A stretch of 51,625 nucleotides of DNA, taken from Trichosphaerium sp. ATCC 40318 (taxonomy: Eukaryota; Discosea; Flabellinia; Trichosidae). The translations under genes and the position numbers were made by a program. The number at the start of each line of letters is the position of its first letter. Position 1 is the first letter of the stretch. The stretch is taken from contig JALMLS010000029.1 of NCBI GenBank assembly GCA_038496445.1, forward strand, positions 1 through 51,625. Reading direction: 5' to 3'. The notes under the pieces were generated by a model. It was given only the letters and a program-made list of their open reading frames with translations. It did not search any database and had not been told where the DNA came from. Positions 31,469 to 43,111 of the stretch are shown piece by piece.

Positions 31469-34400
31469 TTATACACTCCAATTTTTCTTGTCCCTAGAAC
31501 GCCGCGATGAAGAGGGTGCTCTAGGAGCAAAACGAATCAATCCACCAACAACAACAAACAACAGAAGGAACAATCCCAAAATTACAATTTTCTTTTTATG
31601 TAGCTCTTTCTTACTATGAAAAAAGTCAATAAACAAATAAACAAGCTTAAGTCATATTTCAATAAAACATTCTAAACAAGACGAGAAGAACAAAATGATA
31701 ACAATACCAAGAAGGAGTAAAAAAGAGGAAAATAATAAGAAAAAAAAGTGAAAAAAAAAGCAAAGTTTCTTTGAACTCTAAAGAAAACGTACGCTGCAAC
31801 ATAGTTGTCGTAATGCAAGTATCTATTATACTTACTCTCAGGAAGCTCAAAAGGAGATCTTTTTGGAAAATGAGACTTATAAAATTGTTGTAGTGTCTTA
31901 ACAACATCAATACTGTGTGGATCGGTATGATTAATGTTATCGTTCAAACAAACAAATCTCTTTCTGTCATATCGAAGTTGATTCAAGGCGTTTGTGACAT
32001 CAGTATCATTTGTACCTGGTACAAAAATCAGTATCAAAACAAAGCATGAAGGAACGAAGCAAAGAAACAAAAAGAAAAGTCCAAAAAAAAAAAGCGGAAA
32101 ACTGCGCAGTGCCCATGAAATACAAGTTAATTCTACACATCACTCGGTACGTACCAACCATGACAAAACTTACAGCATCACCAGAATCATGTACTTCAAA
32201 CCTTTAAAGAAGAATAAGGCTTTTTTTGACCATAGCAATGCAAAAAATTGTTGGTTCCTTTCTTTGACTTACTTGTTTTTTAGACGCTTCTTGAAATGTC
32301 CATCAAGAACTCTATCCATTGCAGAGCAGTTGTTATTCATCAAATACTTCTCTGACAGCTCACCTATAATACCCCATTAACAACAGAAGTATAAAAAAAA
32401 ACAAAACAAAAGATGAGATGCAGTGCTTCTTTCTCACTGGCAAAGGCACCAAAAGGTTTTAAAAAAAATAGCGGCTATAATATGTAATGTTTGTATAACG
32501 AGAAAGAGGTTGACATTTGAACACCAAAGCGGAAAAAAAAGACGAAATTAAGAAAAAAAAAAGACGTACCAGATTCTGAACAGTTTCTTAGCTTTTCAAC
32601 AAAGGCTTCTTTTTGTTCTCTTGTAAACTTTCCCTGATATGAGAGGGACATAATAGTAATAATCTCATTATCATCTAATATACCAGTACCATCAATATCC
32701 AAATCATCACGCCATATATCGGTGAGGTTATAATCACGACGTTGATGCATCATAAAATACATATAAGAAAAAGCATATTGCATATCATGAGGCGATCTAA
32801 AATAATGTGATGACGTTGCATTCCACTCCTCTGGCCATCTATATATCCCAAGTAAGTCATAAGAGATATAAAATCTAGGAAGTAGGAGTATAGACGTACC
32901 TGGCTTGAAGATCATTCATGATTGAAACATCGATAAAATGCGGCATATGCGCTGGTACTTTTCTTGGTTCACCGCCAAATTCTAGGTAATTTATTAGTGA
33001 TTGAAGATGTAATATAGAGTGTACCTTTGTTATACAGGTTGTTTACGAATTTTAACGATTCACCATAGTTGTCCAATAGCAATCTACGTCCAACAGGTTT
33101 TGGTTTTGCAAGCTGACGCTTAAGTTTTGATATCTCCCATGGAAATAGATCATGACGTCTATAATCCACTCCAGTAGTCTAAAAGAGTTAATCGTATTAA
33201 TCAATGAATATGATTGAGATAAAACATAAAACGACTTTGACAGAGTGACCAAAAAAAGAAAAAAAAATTGAAATAAGAAAAAAATAAGAAAAAATCCGTT
33301 AATGAATTCATCACGTGTTGCGTACTCCTGCACGCTTTAAGCGTTTTATATCTTCAGGTTCTCCCTTGGCATTATACCTACGCTTGCGAATCTTTCTTCT
33401 TGAGCCCACTGAGAGCAAATTTCTTGCAAGAGCAAGATTTGCAGATTGGTCAATAAGGTCGTCACCGTCAGTGTTTACAGGATGATCAGTGGCTATTTCA
33501 GTGTCCGCTTCACTGTGTTGCTGAAATATCTCTATCAAGAAATCAATTATAAAACGAGAAGATATTCAAAGAAAAAAAATAGAATACGATTTCGTCTGTA
33601 CGTTACCTTCACCTACTGTTGAATTGGAGTCAGTGGCACTATCTTCAGCAACATCTGAGGATTCATCCGAGGATTCTTCAGAGTCAGTTGTATTTACAAG
33701 GGCAAGAGTAGACAGCGTGATATTCCACACCTGTAGCAAACAATATTTAACATCATGTCCAAAAATGGATACGAGGGTGACGTACAGTGAGCTCTTTTTC
33801 TCCATCATCTAACTCATGTTCTATGTAAATCATTACATTTTGTTTCGTAATATTACGGTGAAATGTCAAAGTCATGAGCTTATTCTTTTGAGATATTGTA
33901 GCTGTTCTAACAATATCTGAATTATCATGAGATCCATCAGTGATTTTATGAGTTCCAACAATATTTTGAAGACCAAAGTAAGCAGCAGCAGTTCGATCTG
34001 GTAGTTCAAAATATGTACTCTGTAAAAAAAAACATTAAAAAAAATCGAAAGCAGTGTTCAAAACAATACTAACCTCTGCTGTTAGATTATACCCAAATAC
34101 GTTTGAAAATACTTCAACAGGTCCACTAAATGTTTATTTAGCTATTGAAGAATTTTTAAACTCAATACATACCAATCACCTGCATCCATACCACATTCTG
34201 GATTCCTACAAGACCTATCACAGTACTTATCACCTAGTTTGAATTAAGTACGTTTCACTCAGTAAAGCAGTTATAATAGAGTGACAATACCTATCCAAGT
34301 ATCTGGACACCCTCTAGAACAATAAGGAGTATCATCGTTGTGTGCATTATTACGTACTATGAGAGTGTAAGCAAGTTTATGTGCACGAAAGTTTTCTTTA

Positions 34401-35965
34401 TTACGTACTTCCACCATATGAGTTGGTATTGCTATTTCCATGTGTGCGTGAAGTAGCATTTACGCAATCGCCACCATCCCAATCACATGATGAAACGTTA
34501 CAAGCTTGGTCGCAATAACCATCTGTTATCCAATTTGCAGGACATCCCTAAGAAAAAGAGTGAGTTTGAGATAGAGGTACTACAACACGGGTTGAATTAA
34601 CTCTCAATTCTCCAATTACCTCATTACAATTTGGAACAGCCCAAGCCAAGAAAACCTACAAGAAATGAATTAGAACTGAGAGCATTCATTCACAAAAGGA
34701 GGAAAGAAAGGGTGTCACCAAAAAATGTTAGGACAAAAATCCATGGGTTCAACATTTAGTCTTTACAGAGTAGGTTTTGCCGTTAAAGAGGCGTTGTTTT
34801 GAGTTCTACATTATGTCAGTAATTACCTTTTGACCGTTTCCTCTCGTATAAAAGTCATCAGGGTATATATGATCACCAAACATTACATCATCATTTAGAT
34901 AGATAAACTTATTACTTAAACCAGGTATACGGTGTAAATGAGTCTCAATAGAAGGTGATGAGAATGTGGGCAAGTGTGACTATACAAACACAAGAACATT
35001 AGCAACAACAAAAGAAGGCGACAAAGTCAAAAAAAAGCAGAAAAAAAAATTTTGTTTTTTACTTCGTACCTTGTTCTGAAAGATCATCTCGTGTGTCACG
35101 AGTGATAACCTTGGATGGTTTATATTCAACCAATGGGGTATCTGACCGTTCGTTACAACGTATATATGTCTTACCCAAGGAGAAAACTTCATCAAAGAGC
35201 GAAGAGAATAACGAAGTTCTTGATTGTCTATTTTAAATCTCAATTAGTACAAAAGTGGTCTGTTTAGGCTTTTGAAAATCAAAAAACGTATTTTACAGCT
35301 AGAAATGTACTAAAAACGTACCTTGGAATCTACTGGCCGTCGCTACGTCTCTTTTACGACATCTATGCTCTTCTGGCGTTTCTGTGTCGTTACAATATTT
35401 ATCTACATGCTAATAAGCGTATTGCAAGTGGTAACTGCGTTTGGCGATCATTAAACCGTTTTTCTGAAAACAAAAAATCTTGTAACGTGTCAATAGTGTC
35501 AATTGTAGATTAACAGCGTATACGACGCCAAAAGGAGAAATGCCACGTCGTTTCTTACGAAATGTCCAAAAGCTTGCCAAAAATTCTAATTGGCCGTATT
35601 TGTCTAAAACGCACCTGTTATGTTCAAAGAGAGGTACCACTTTTCTTTGGCGACCTTCAATGCTACAAACTGTCAGATTCGGACAATTTTGTATTTGTAC
35701 CTTCTATTTGTCGCGGATCAGAGCCATTTACCCAAGTGTAAACGACGTCAATAGGTTCCGTACATAAAACGTCTTCAGACGAAATTCCTCCAATGTTATC
35801 AGTCCAATCACGCTGGCTACGCATAGGTAGCGCTGTCTTGAAACCAGCTATGTCATTGTACGGGTTTGGATTGACAATATTCGACAAAAAGAGTAGCGCA
35901 GAGTTCAAGGTTATAGCCACGAGTAAGAAGCCAATGTATGAAGGCCAACGTGATAGATAACTCAT
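31469..35965 (-). CDS. GNPTAB-like UDP-GlcNAc:glycoprotein GlcNAc-1-phosphotransferase (Stealth family)
   Basis: Multi-exon gene, start at 35965. Exon 1 (35701-35965) has a signal anchor ([18 protein letters not shown]) and Stealth region CR1 ([12 protein letters not shown]). Later exons give CR2 ([33 protein letters not shown]), CR3 ([36 protein letters not shown]), and two LNR/Notch repeats ([35 protein letters not shown] split by an intron). They continue with a helical region, CR4-type sequence ([25 protein letters not shown]), an EF-hand ([14 protein letters not shown]) and a C-terminal transmembrane helix ([16 protein letters not shown]) with a short basic tail ending at 31469. This is the full domain order of the animal and amoebozoan alpha/beta precursor. 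The known reaction in the Golgi adds GlcNAc-1-phosphate to mannose on lysosomal enzymes, the first step of the mannose-6-phosphate tag. Some introns carry long A/T runs and exceed 100 nt. Confidence 0.9.
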
Positions 35966-36151
35966 TGGGAAGAAAAGTTCAACAATATTTCGTTACTTCC
36001 CGTTTTTACCGAACGCGTCAGTGGTTTAACGGCGGTTAGGCCAACAATAATAAGGCTAGAGTATGTAAAATACAGACTAGAAAAACTTTGAAAATCAGCT
36101 TTTCCCGTTTTTTGAAATAAATCAACAAAACTCTGCCCTGATCACATCCAC

Positions 36152-36526
36152 ATGTCCCAGCGCTTTGGAAAAGTCCTAGCAGGCTCCTCACGGACCAGTA
36201 GGATGGTAAGGAAACAGCGTGCCACGATGCAAGCAAAGAGCGGAAATAATGCTACAAACGTCTTAAAGACCACTGGTTCAGCGAATACATCTTTACCTGG
36301 CTTTTTCAAGCAATCTAAATCGCAAGGAGCGACCTTTGGAGCAAACTTCCAATCTTTTAGAGCTGGTATTGGAGCCATGCAAATGGCCACAAGGTGCGTG
36401 GCATTGAGCTCACTTCAAATACTCACCTTTCCCATCTTTAGACCAATAGTTTCATCGATTTTACTCCGCACATTGACAGTTAGTATGCTGGTTGGTTTCT
36501 GGCTCGCTGCACTTGGTATCTCATAA
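36152..36526 (+). CDS. Small single-pass membrane protein, unrecognised, possibly mitochondrial
   Basis: Divergent from the GNPTAB-like gene, 186 bp away. The frame of 124 codons starts with an Arg/Ser/Thr-rich, acid-free stretch (MSQRFGKVLAGSSRTSRMVR) like a mitochondrial presequence and ends with a hydrophobic helix (LTVSMLVGFWLAALG). A 48-nt in-frame intron fits well (donor AAG|GTGCGTGG, acceptor CATCTTTAG|ACC), giving ...MQMATRPIVSSILLR... and about 108 residues. I do not recognise the family; a small inner-membrane or respiratory-complex subunit is one possibility. Confidence 0.45.
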   Translation: MSQRFGKVLAGSSRTSRMVRKQRATMQAKSGNNATNVLKTTGSANTSLPGFFKQSKSQGATFGANFQSFRAGIGAMQMATRCVALSSLQILTFPIFRPIVSSILLRTLTVSMLVGFWLAALGIS

Positions 36527-38029
36527 CAGGCATTAAAGAAATTTAAAGCGGCGCTCTTTTTATGTTTGAATCTACGCGAAGCACGCTAAATCGCAACCGA
36601 AAGGCTTTTTGTTTCATTTCTGTCAAAAACCACTTCTTTTACCCTAAAACTGGCCTTTTAACGCCCAGTTGTCGTAGTGTTCGCAGCAGGTTACTTTAAC
36701 GCTCACGTAGCACCAGAACGCACTGTTTTTAAAAATTTTGGCTTTTTTTTAATCCTAAACGCTTTGCAAGTCCATTTTCTCACTTTCACAGCGCTTGTGT
36801 TGGTCTGCAGCGTCCACAACGAACAAATACTGGCGAAATCTTTTCAACACACTCAAAAAACGTTCTAATTCTTCTGACCTCATTCAACTCCATTTCTTCC
36901 ACTCTACAAAACTATGCCGCCGGTTTTTTTTCTTTCGTTCTCCGTTGTGCGTTACGCTTTGACCAATCGAACGTTTAGAGGTGCACTGACGGGCTCTACA
37001 AAAAGAGTATACCTATACTACTACCTGGACTGTCCAAAGCCGTCCAGTAAAAAAACTTCTGAAAAAAACAAAAAAAAATCAAAAAAAATCAAAAAACATT
37101 AAAAAAAATCACTCAAAAATACCTCTCAAAAAATAAAAGTTAACCTGCTGCGTGGTACACATATCGTACAACTATAATTTTAAATTTTTTATCCAAACAA
37201 ACTTCCTTTGTAACATCACGTAGTCGATGACAATTGATAGATCAAATTCGCTGACACATCGAAGACGAGGGGCTCTCTTTATTCTTATTTGATTGAACAA
37301 TACTGATTCTTTTGGATGATGGATATTTGACAAATAAGAAACACATTGGCGAATCAAAACAAAAAAAAACAGAAAAAAAAAAAAAAAAAAAACCAAAAAA
37401 AAGCAAACTGTGCCACGCACTCAGATGGAAATCAAAATTTATTGGAATATTGTGTACCTACAATGGAAAAAAAAAGGTTTGGTTCTCTCTATATCTCTTT
37501 TTTTTTATTATCCGTCTTTGATGGAAGATAAGAGAAATAAGGCACTGTTGTGTTTATTTTGAATTTGAAAAAATAATTTTGTTTTATTTTTTTTGGCCAC
37601 AGTGGAGTGTGGGAGAACCCCTTTTTCTTCTTTATTGTTTTGTATATTTTTTAAGTATTTAATAAAGACGACACATGTATTGATAAGCATAAGCTGCGTA
37701 TATTTGAATCATTTTCTTACAAAACTGAACATGTTTCTCAGCTAGCTGGCACCAGTACTATGTCAGTTTCAAAACTTCACTTCGTGTGCGAAGTCACGTG
37801 CAAGAGTAAGGCCTGAGACCTAAAATAAACCATTTAGTTTGTCATAAAATTACAGCGTTATAATAACATTGGTATTGTCGAGCAAATGTGGATAGTCTAC
37901 ATTTTGAAACTAGGCCATTGTTCGCGCATACCTAGCACGTGTTAGAGATCACACTTTTGACAAAATCATGTACTCACCTTTCAGCCTTTGCAGTCTATTG
38001 GTTATCTAGAGCTAGAAGAGATGAAGCAT

Positions 38030-38384
38030 TGTTTTCTTAACTACTGCAAAACTTCATTTCGCTTTTAAAAGGATTTACGAAGGTATTTGAGTCTAATATT
38101 CATACCACGTAACGCACTACGCTAATATTGCTCGTTGTAATGTTTGCTATCGATATTGTCTTGCAAAAAAACCCGACAAGTTATGGCACATAGTTATTAT
38201 GTTGTACTCGTGTTGTAAACGCTTAACAGTGTTTTAGTGTACAAGGGAGTGTAGACCCACTCTTTGATTCTCATTTTAAACTATTGACCGCTTATTCATT
38301 TATTTTATAGCTTTTTCCTCCAACAATCACGTGCGTTCAATTAAGACCAGTAATTTGAATGCCTGTAACTGTTTGCTTTAGGAA
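38030..38384. repeat. Upstream region of copy I, inverted match to 27805-28150
   Basis: Matches the upstream region of copy H in reverse complement, including GCAAAACTTCATTTCGC and ACGAAGGTATTTGAG, and the CACGTG box with flanks CAATCACGTGCGTTCAA. Confidence 0.65.
38328..38333. promoter_or_regulatory. CACGTG box upstream of copy I
   Basis: CACGTG in CAATCACGTGCGTTCAA, 52 bp upstream of the start at 38385; the reverse complement equals the box context of copy H. Confidence 0.5.
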
Positions 38385-40679
38385 ATGGATTTGTTTTATT
38401 TCTGCTCTGTGTTGTTGATTTTCGTGTTGGCTACGACGAGCGGTAACACAAGTACGAGTAGCTCTTCAATGATAATACGAGTAATTTTTACGATTTAGTC
38501 GTAACTTCAACTGAACACGTTTGTGGCAATAATCTTGATTGTTATCTGCAACAAGGACCTACAGAGCTTATTCTCAACTCGACAGACTTAGTTTTTAACA
38601 ATGCCGTATTTACTAGCGTTGATATTTACGGTAAGGAAATTACTTCTCACATCTTTAAGTGAGTTTTAGGTTTGTATGATGTAAATGTTTCATGTAGCAA
38701 TGGAAATTGGTATCCCACGAACTCTGACAATATCACTATCTCGTTATCAGGGTTCACAGTTAGAGATTGCTATTTCGGCATTAGTAATTTTGCGCATGTT
38801 TCAATTACGTACTTGAAGTTAGAGTCAACATACAAACAATGTTAACACTCGCCTTAGAAATATGACATTCGTTGGATACAATACAGGCCTAATATTTGGT
38901 AGCTGGTAACACTTTAACAGGATGGTAAGGATAGCTAACGACTAGTATAATAGTGCCAATGTGACTCTACAAAATGTGATGTTTAGAGATATTGTTACTT
39001 ATCGATATGATAAAATTCTGGAAATTACAAATTCACAAACAGCAACACATATTGAAAATTGTGTTTTTTCGCACAATACTCACAACGACACATCTGCAAC
39101 TTGTACATCCAAGGAACAACTATTATCTATTTTTTAGTAACATCATATAGTTTTTCAAGTAATTAATATTATTGCAGCTCCAAGGGTACTTGAGCGTTGT
39201 GTTTCAAGTCTCATTTTTTGAGTAGGTTGTAATCACCTCTTGTTTGATGGAGGATAATGATGTATTTAATGGTGGACTTTTGTACTTAAGTACAACTGAA
39301 GCAGAAATAACAAACTCTACTTTTATTAGAAACAAAGTTACCATACCATCTGATAGTGGATGCAAAGGTACTATTTGAATGTCAGGTCATGAGTAATAAT
39401 TACTCTTTCGAATAGATTCTCTCCGTATTTTTGGTAAACAGTTGCTTGTGGACTCTTGTGTGTTTGAGAATAATACTTGCCTGTAAGTATTCTCTATTCT
39501 TGGTTTTTTATTAACAATACTCGGTAGAACAAATACTTCAGCAGTTCTAAGTTATCCCTCATTTTCTAGTCGTAATTCCAATATTACAATAAGGTGATTA
39601 ACACTAAAGAATTTATTTATTTATACAGGGCTTACCTCGTTATAGAAATACAAGATTTTCTGCCGCAGGTGATGATGGTACCATAAGAATAGATACTTGT
39701 AAATAGTTTTAATCCACAACTAGCAATCGCAGGCACTGTGTTTTCTTGTGATGATGTACCAACTAATTTCACGTGTGGACTTGGTAAGTGCTATATTAGT
39801 ACATCCTTCGATGACTGCAACACAAACGGTACCACCAAAAGCTAATTTGGCAGTATTTAATTTTATCAAATAGTTACATGTGAGAACGACAAGTACTGTG
39901 GTACGATATTTGTACAAGGCTTCAATTTTCTTTTGTATTTTCTCCTAATGTACAACCTACAGTTTTACCAACTGTGTCTCCAACTACAAACACACCTACG
40001 ACTATACCTACTACAAGCGTAGCTCTGCCAAATCAAACTGTGTTATCTAGTCCTTTTACAATAGGTGGAGACTTCATTCACTCAGGAACGGCTACAATTG
40101 TACCAGGAGGCTTTCTTCTGGTTGAAGGTAACATTTGATTGTTCATGATCCTTGATTTGTCTTATTAAGTGTAGGATCGATTGTGATACCACCAAATACA
40201 ACATTCATCATTGATTACACTCTTTATAATAAAATAACAATCGGTGACACACGTGAAGAAGTGATGAGAAGTAACAATGGCACAATAACCGGTGATGTTA
40301 CTCTCGTTCCGCCACAGGCAAAACAATGTGTAACAGCAAGGCTTGATCGGACTTTTTCATCGTATGTCTCTCTTTTGAGTGAAATGATCTAACTATCCTT
40401 GATTTTAGGATATTTGTAATTGCTTCGAAACCTGACTCTTGTGGCAACAGAACAGAATCAGTGAATGTTGGATTGGTGTTAGGTATTACTTTTGGTGTTC
40501 TCGCATTGGTATGTCACTATTTTTGAATCGCTGTAGTTCAACTAGTCTATCTCAACTCTGACTTTGAACACTAATTACGATGGTAGATGATTATTGGTCT
40601 CCTTGTGATTTTCTTTGTACGAAAGTTGAGGCATGCAGTTGTACCATACTCATTACGAAGAACAATAGCACGAGATTAA
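38385..40679 (+). CDS. Copy I: beta-helix type I membrane surface protein (only long copy on plus)
   Basis: Start at 38385 (MDLFYFCSVLLIFVLATTSG, signal peptide). It can be spliced through: exon 1 to ACA-A, intron GTACGAGTAG...GATTTAG, exon 2 VVTSTEHVCGNNLDCYLQQG, intron GTAAGGAAAT...GTTTTAG, exon 3 NITISLSGFTVRDCYFGIS. Then rungs QTATHIENCVFSHNTHNDTS, VVITSCLMEDNDVFNGG, TEAEITNSTFIRN and QLLVDSCVFENNTC. Later come VPTNFTCGLGKCYISTSFDD, a Pro/Thr stalk (PTVLPTVSPTTNTPTTIPTT), IPPNTTFIIDYTLYN, CVTARLDRTFSS, a transmembrane helix (VGLVLGITFGVLAL) and the tail KLRHAVVPYSLRRTIARD. Introns are mostly 35-60 nt. Closest relative is copy H. No frame break seen. Confidence 0.83.
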
Positions 40680-41196
40680 TCCTATTGAAGAGTAATTGTA
40701 TTTACTATCATTAAACACCATATCATATTGCCTTTTTCTTCATTGATTTGAAATAGATCTGCCACATTTGACGTTATTAGGACCAATCCATGATATTGGC
40801 ATTTTTTCTATGTGTTGGTAAAACTAGCAATATGCTTATTGGTGAGCGCAGCACGTGCACACATGGGACAACATGGCGTTATTTCTACTGTTGTGTGCTA
40901 TGGAGAGGCGAGCCAGTTAACAGTTTTTGCTTTTGTAGTCTAAAATTAGTAGCTCCTCTGTACATTCTTATACATTCAGAGAATACATTTGTGTATTTCG
41001 TCAAAGTTCAAATTAATATTTCGTGTAAATACTTGGAAAGAATGTGCCCTTTTACACTGCAGTGTGTTATTTATACTGTGAACACCGTTGACTAGCTACT
41101 TTTTCGACATCATAAAGTAACGCGCCTTGAGTAAGCTGTGCTTAATCAAAATAAACCAAACAATCAAACAACACCACATAATAACATAATAAAGCC
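40680..41196. other. Spacer between copy I and the phosphatase gene
   Basis: An open frame of 101 codons (40790-41095, plus) is Cys- and aromatic-rich, with no domain, signal or splice context; I do not regard it as a gene. Nothing else recognised. Confidence 0.45.
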
Positions 41197-41847
41197 ATGG
41201 AAAACGAATACATACCTAACGAGATCATCGAAGGCGTATTATTCCTTGGAAGCAGGCATTGTACGCTTTATTTAGATCAAAAGCGTAATTAAGCATCTCA
41301 CGGCATTTTAGCACGCGCAGACAAGGCACAGCTTGAATCTTTGAACATTGGGTTTGTTTTAGACATAAGTGCGCTTCCAGGTCTCGCAAAACACCCTCCA
41401 ATAGAATACCTTGAGTTATCTATACTAGACAGGTACTTATACACGATAAAAACAATATGGTGACTAAAAAACACAAAAGAAAAGAAACTCCAATAATAGA
41501 AACTTATACTTCCGTTTTGGATAAAATTGCTAAAGTTAGAGCAGAAAAAAAAGCCACACTAGTTCATTGCAACCATGGCGTATCACGTGCGTTATTATTA
41601 AAGTCTTTTATTTTGTTATAGCTAATCGTTAATAGGATCCTCGGCTTTTGTAATGTTCTACCTTATTGCCATAGAAAGGATGACATTGTATCATGCTTTC
41701 AAGCATGTTAAAGAAAGGCGTAGAGTTGCACTTCCAAATGTTGGCTTTCTAAAACAACTCATTGAAGTTGAGACTAAAGAGTTAGGATCATCAACACTCA
41801 CTATTGGTAAGTATGGTCAAATTTTGTGGAACAAGCCAAAAGAGTAA
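41197..41847 (+). CDS. Dual-specificity protein phosphatase
   Basis: Start at 41197: MENEYIPNEIIEGVLFLGSR, then an intron (GTACGCTTTATT...CATTTTAG), RADKAQLESLNIGFVLDISA and IEYLELSILD with the likely general-acid Asp. A second intron starts GTACTTATAC; then ETPIIETYTSVLDKIAKV and ATLVHCNHGVSR. A third intron (GTGCGTTATT...GTTAATAG) splits the Arg codon of the active site, after which RSSAFVMFYLIAIERMTLYH follows. The joined signature HCNHGVSRSS is the Cys-based HCx5R(S/T) loop. The domain fits the usual DUSP length of about 150 residues, followed by a short C-terminal extension to the stop at 41847. It acts on phospho-Tyr/Ser/Thr proteins in this family; no docking domain is seen, so it is an atypical small DUSP. 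Confidence 0.85.
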
Positions 41848-42202
41848 AGTCAATACTGTGAGATGGACGTGCGCCTTTTGACAGTTTTTTTTCTACTTGC
41901 TACAGTATTGTACAATAACCGCAACCATCTAATTGTAATGTACTTCGAATATACGATAATATTTTGCCTACCAAGTTTGGAAAATGTCTTTGACGCACTT
42001 TTGTCTTTTGTCTTTGGACAATTAGCAGAAACGCGCTTTTATTTCAATGGAGGCTTTGGCCAGAGCAAGATCATCAATGTAGGCTGTTTCGAAGTGATCC
42101 TTAAAAGTATTGACAGACAATATATATTGCTTGTTTCAAAGGAGTTAAAAATAGGCATTTAGGTCAAACAGCGTCAAACAACACAATTGCTTGACCCACA
42201 CT
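41848..42202. other. Spacer between phosphatase and second F-box/LRR gene
   Basis: A 99-codon frame (41863-42162, plus) starts 15 bases after the phosphatase stop with a hydrophobic stretch (LLTVFFLLATVLY), but shows no family signature. It could be a small secreted protein or chance. Confidence 0.35.
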
Positions 42203-43111
42203 ATGTCTGAAGCAGGCGGACATCTTCTATCAACTCAATGCTTACCGGCAGAGATACTGACCGATATTCTACTTTATTTGAACAGAAAACAGCGTATATC
42301 ATCTTCTATAGTCTCTCGGCGTTTTAACGACATAATACGCGGTAATATCGGCTTTGGATGTATAAAATTGAAGCGAGCGCAAGTAGCATCGGATTGTCGC
42401 GTTCTCAAAGGCAGTCCGTTGCTTAAAAATACTGAAATCAACTGCGCTGGTTATATTGTAACTGATAGCGACTTGGCTTGCCTTTGTGGCGTACATACAA
42501 TAAATCTAGACGCTATGCGAAACACAGATAAAGTGATGGTGTCATTGCTTCAAGACGGTAACCACTCTATTCATAAGATAATGCTTAGTGGCGCAGATAT
42601 ATCAGATGTTACATTAAAGTCACTACGAAGCGTTCATACGATTCGTTTATGTTGTTGTAAGAAAATAACTGATGTCGGCTTGAAAGAGCTAAAAGATGTA
42701 CACACAATAGACATTGAGGGCTGTGATCGCATCACAGTTAGAGGTATAGCAGCACTCAAAGGTGTACATAATATTACCCTGATGAGAGCAAAAGATTCAT
42801 GGCTTAAACACCTTGCAAATGTCCATACAGTTCACATAAGCGGAGATATAACAAATGAAAGAATCTCCGACTTGAAAAATGTCAAGAAGCTTATACTTTG
42901 TAAGTGCGACAAAATTACAGATGAAGGTATGAAGAAACTAGTTAACCTTGAAGAATTACATGTATCACATTATATGCGTATTACGGATGAATGTTTGAAG
43001 CATATGAAGTCACTCAAGGTTGTTGAGATTGGTGAGTATTGTAAGATAACATGTGAAGGCATTGAGTCTTTGGGTATTACATGTATAGAACGTCCAGTTG
43101 AATGGAGGTAG
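42203..43111 (+). CDS. F-box/leucine-rich-repeat protein 2
   Basis: Intronless; 302 codons from the start at 42203, chosen over an ATG 12 bases earlier because MSEAGG has the more usual short lead. The F-box (LPAEILTDILLYLNRKQRIS, SRRFNDIIRGNIGFG) is followed by LRRs such as VHTIRLCCCKKITDVGLKEL and VHTIDIEGCDRITVRGIAAL. The irregular unit KDSWLKHLANVHTVHISG is also in the gene at 30036. It is a clear paralogue of that gene along the whole length, with the order F-box, KGSPLLKNT segment, LRRs conserved. Likely an SCF substrate receptor by family; target unknown. Both paralogues lie next to array genes H and I, and may have been duplicated with them. Confidence 0.85.
   Translation: MSEAGGHLLSTQCLPAEILTDILLYLNRKQRISSSIVSRRFNDIIRGNIGFGCIKLKRAQVASDCRVLKGSPLLKNTEINCAGYIVTDSDLACLCGVHTINLDAMRNTDKVMVSLLQDGNHSIHKIMLSGADISDVTLKSLRSVHTIRLCCCKKITDVGLKELKDVHTIDIEGCDRITVRGIAALKGVHNITLMRAKDSWLKHLANVHTVHISGDITNERISDLKNVKKLILCKCDKITDEGMKKLVNLEELHVSHYMRITDECLKHMKSLKVVEIGEYCKITCEGIESLGITCIERPVEWR

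Larger units (their letters stand above)
36527..38384. other. Spacer upstream of copy I with long homopolymer tracts
   Basis: Contains A-rich and T-rich runs (37040-37110, 37360-37410, 37490-37590) whose frames encode only Lys/Asn or Phe tracts. The last 350 bases are the inverted counterpart of the upstream region of copy H. No gene recognised. Confidence 0.45.

Noticed and set aside
37040-37590. Lys/Asn-rich and Phe-rich open frames
   Set aside because: They are produced by long A or T homopolymers and have no other protein character.
40790-41095. 101-codon plus-strand frame between copy I and the phosphatase
   Set aside because: No recognisable domain, no flanking splice pattern, Cys/Tyr/Phe-rich composition of translated non-coding DNA.
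41863-42162. 99-codon plus-strand frame after the phosphatase
   Set aside because: Begins 15 bases after a stop and has one hydrophobic stretch, but no family match I can name; kept only as a note in the spacer entry.
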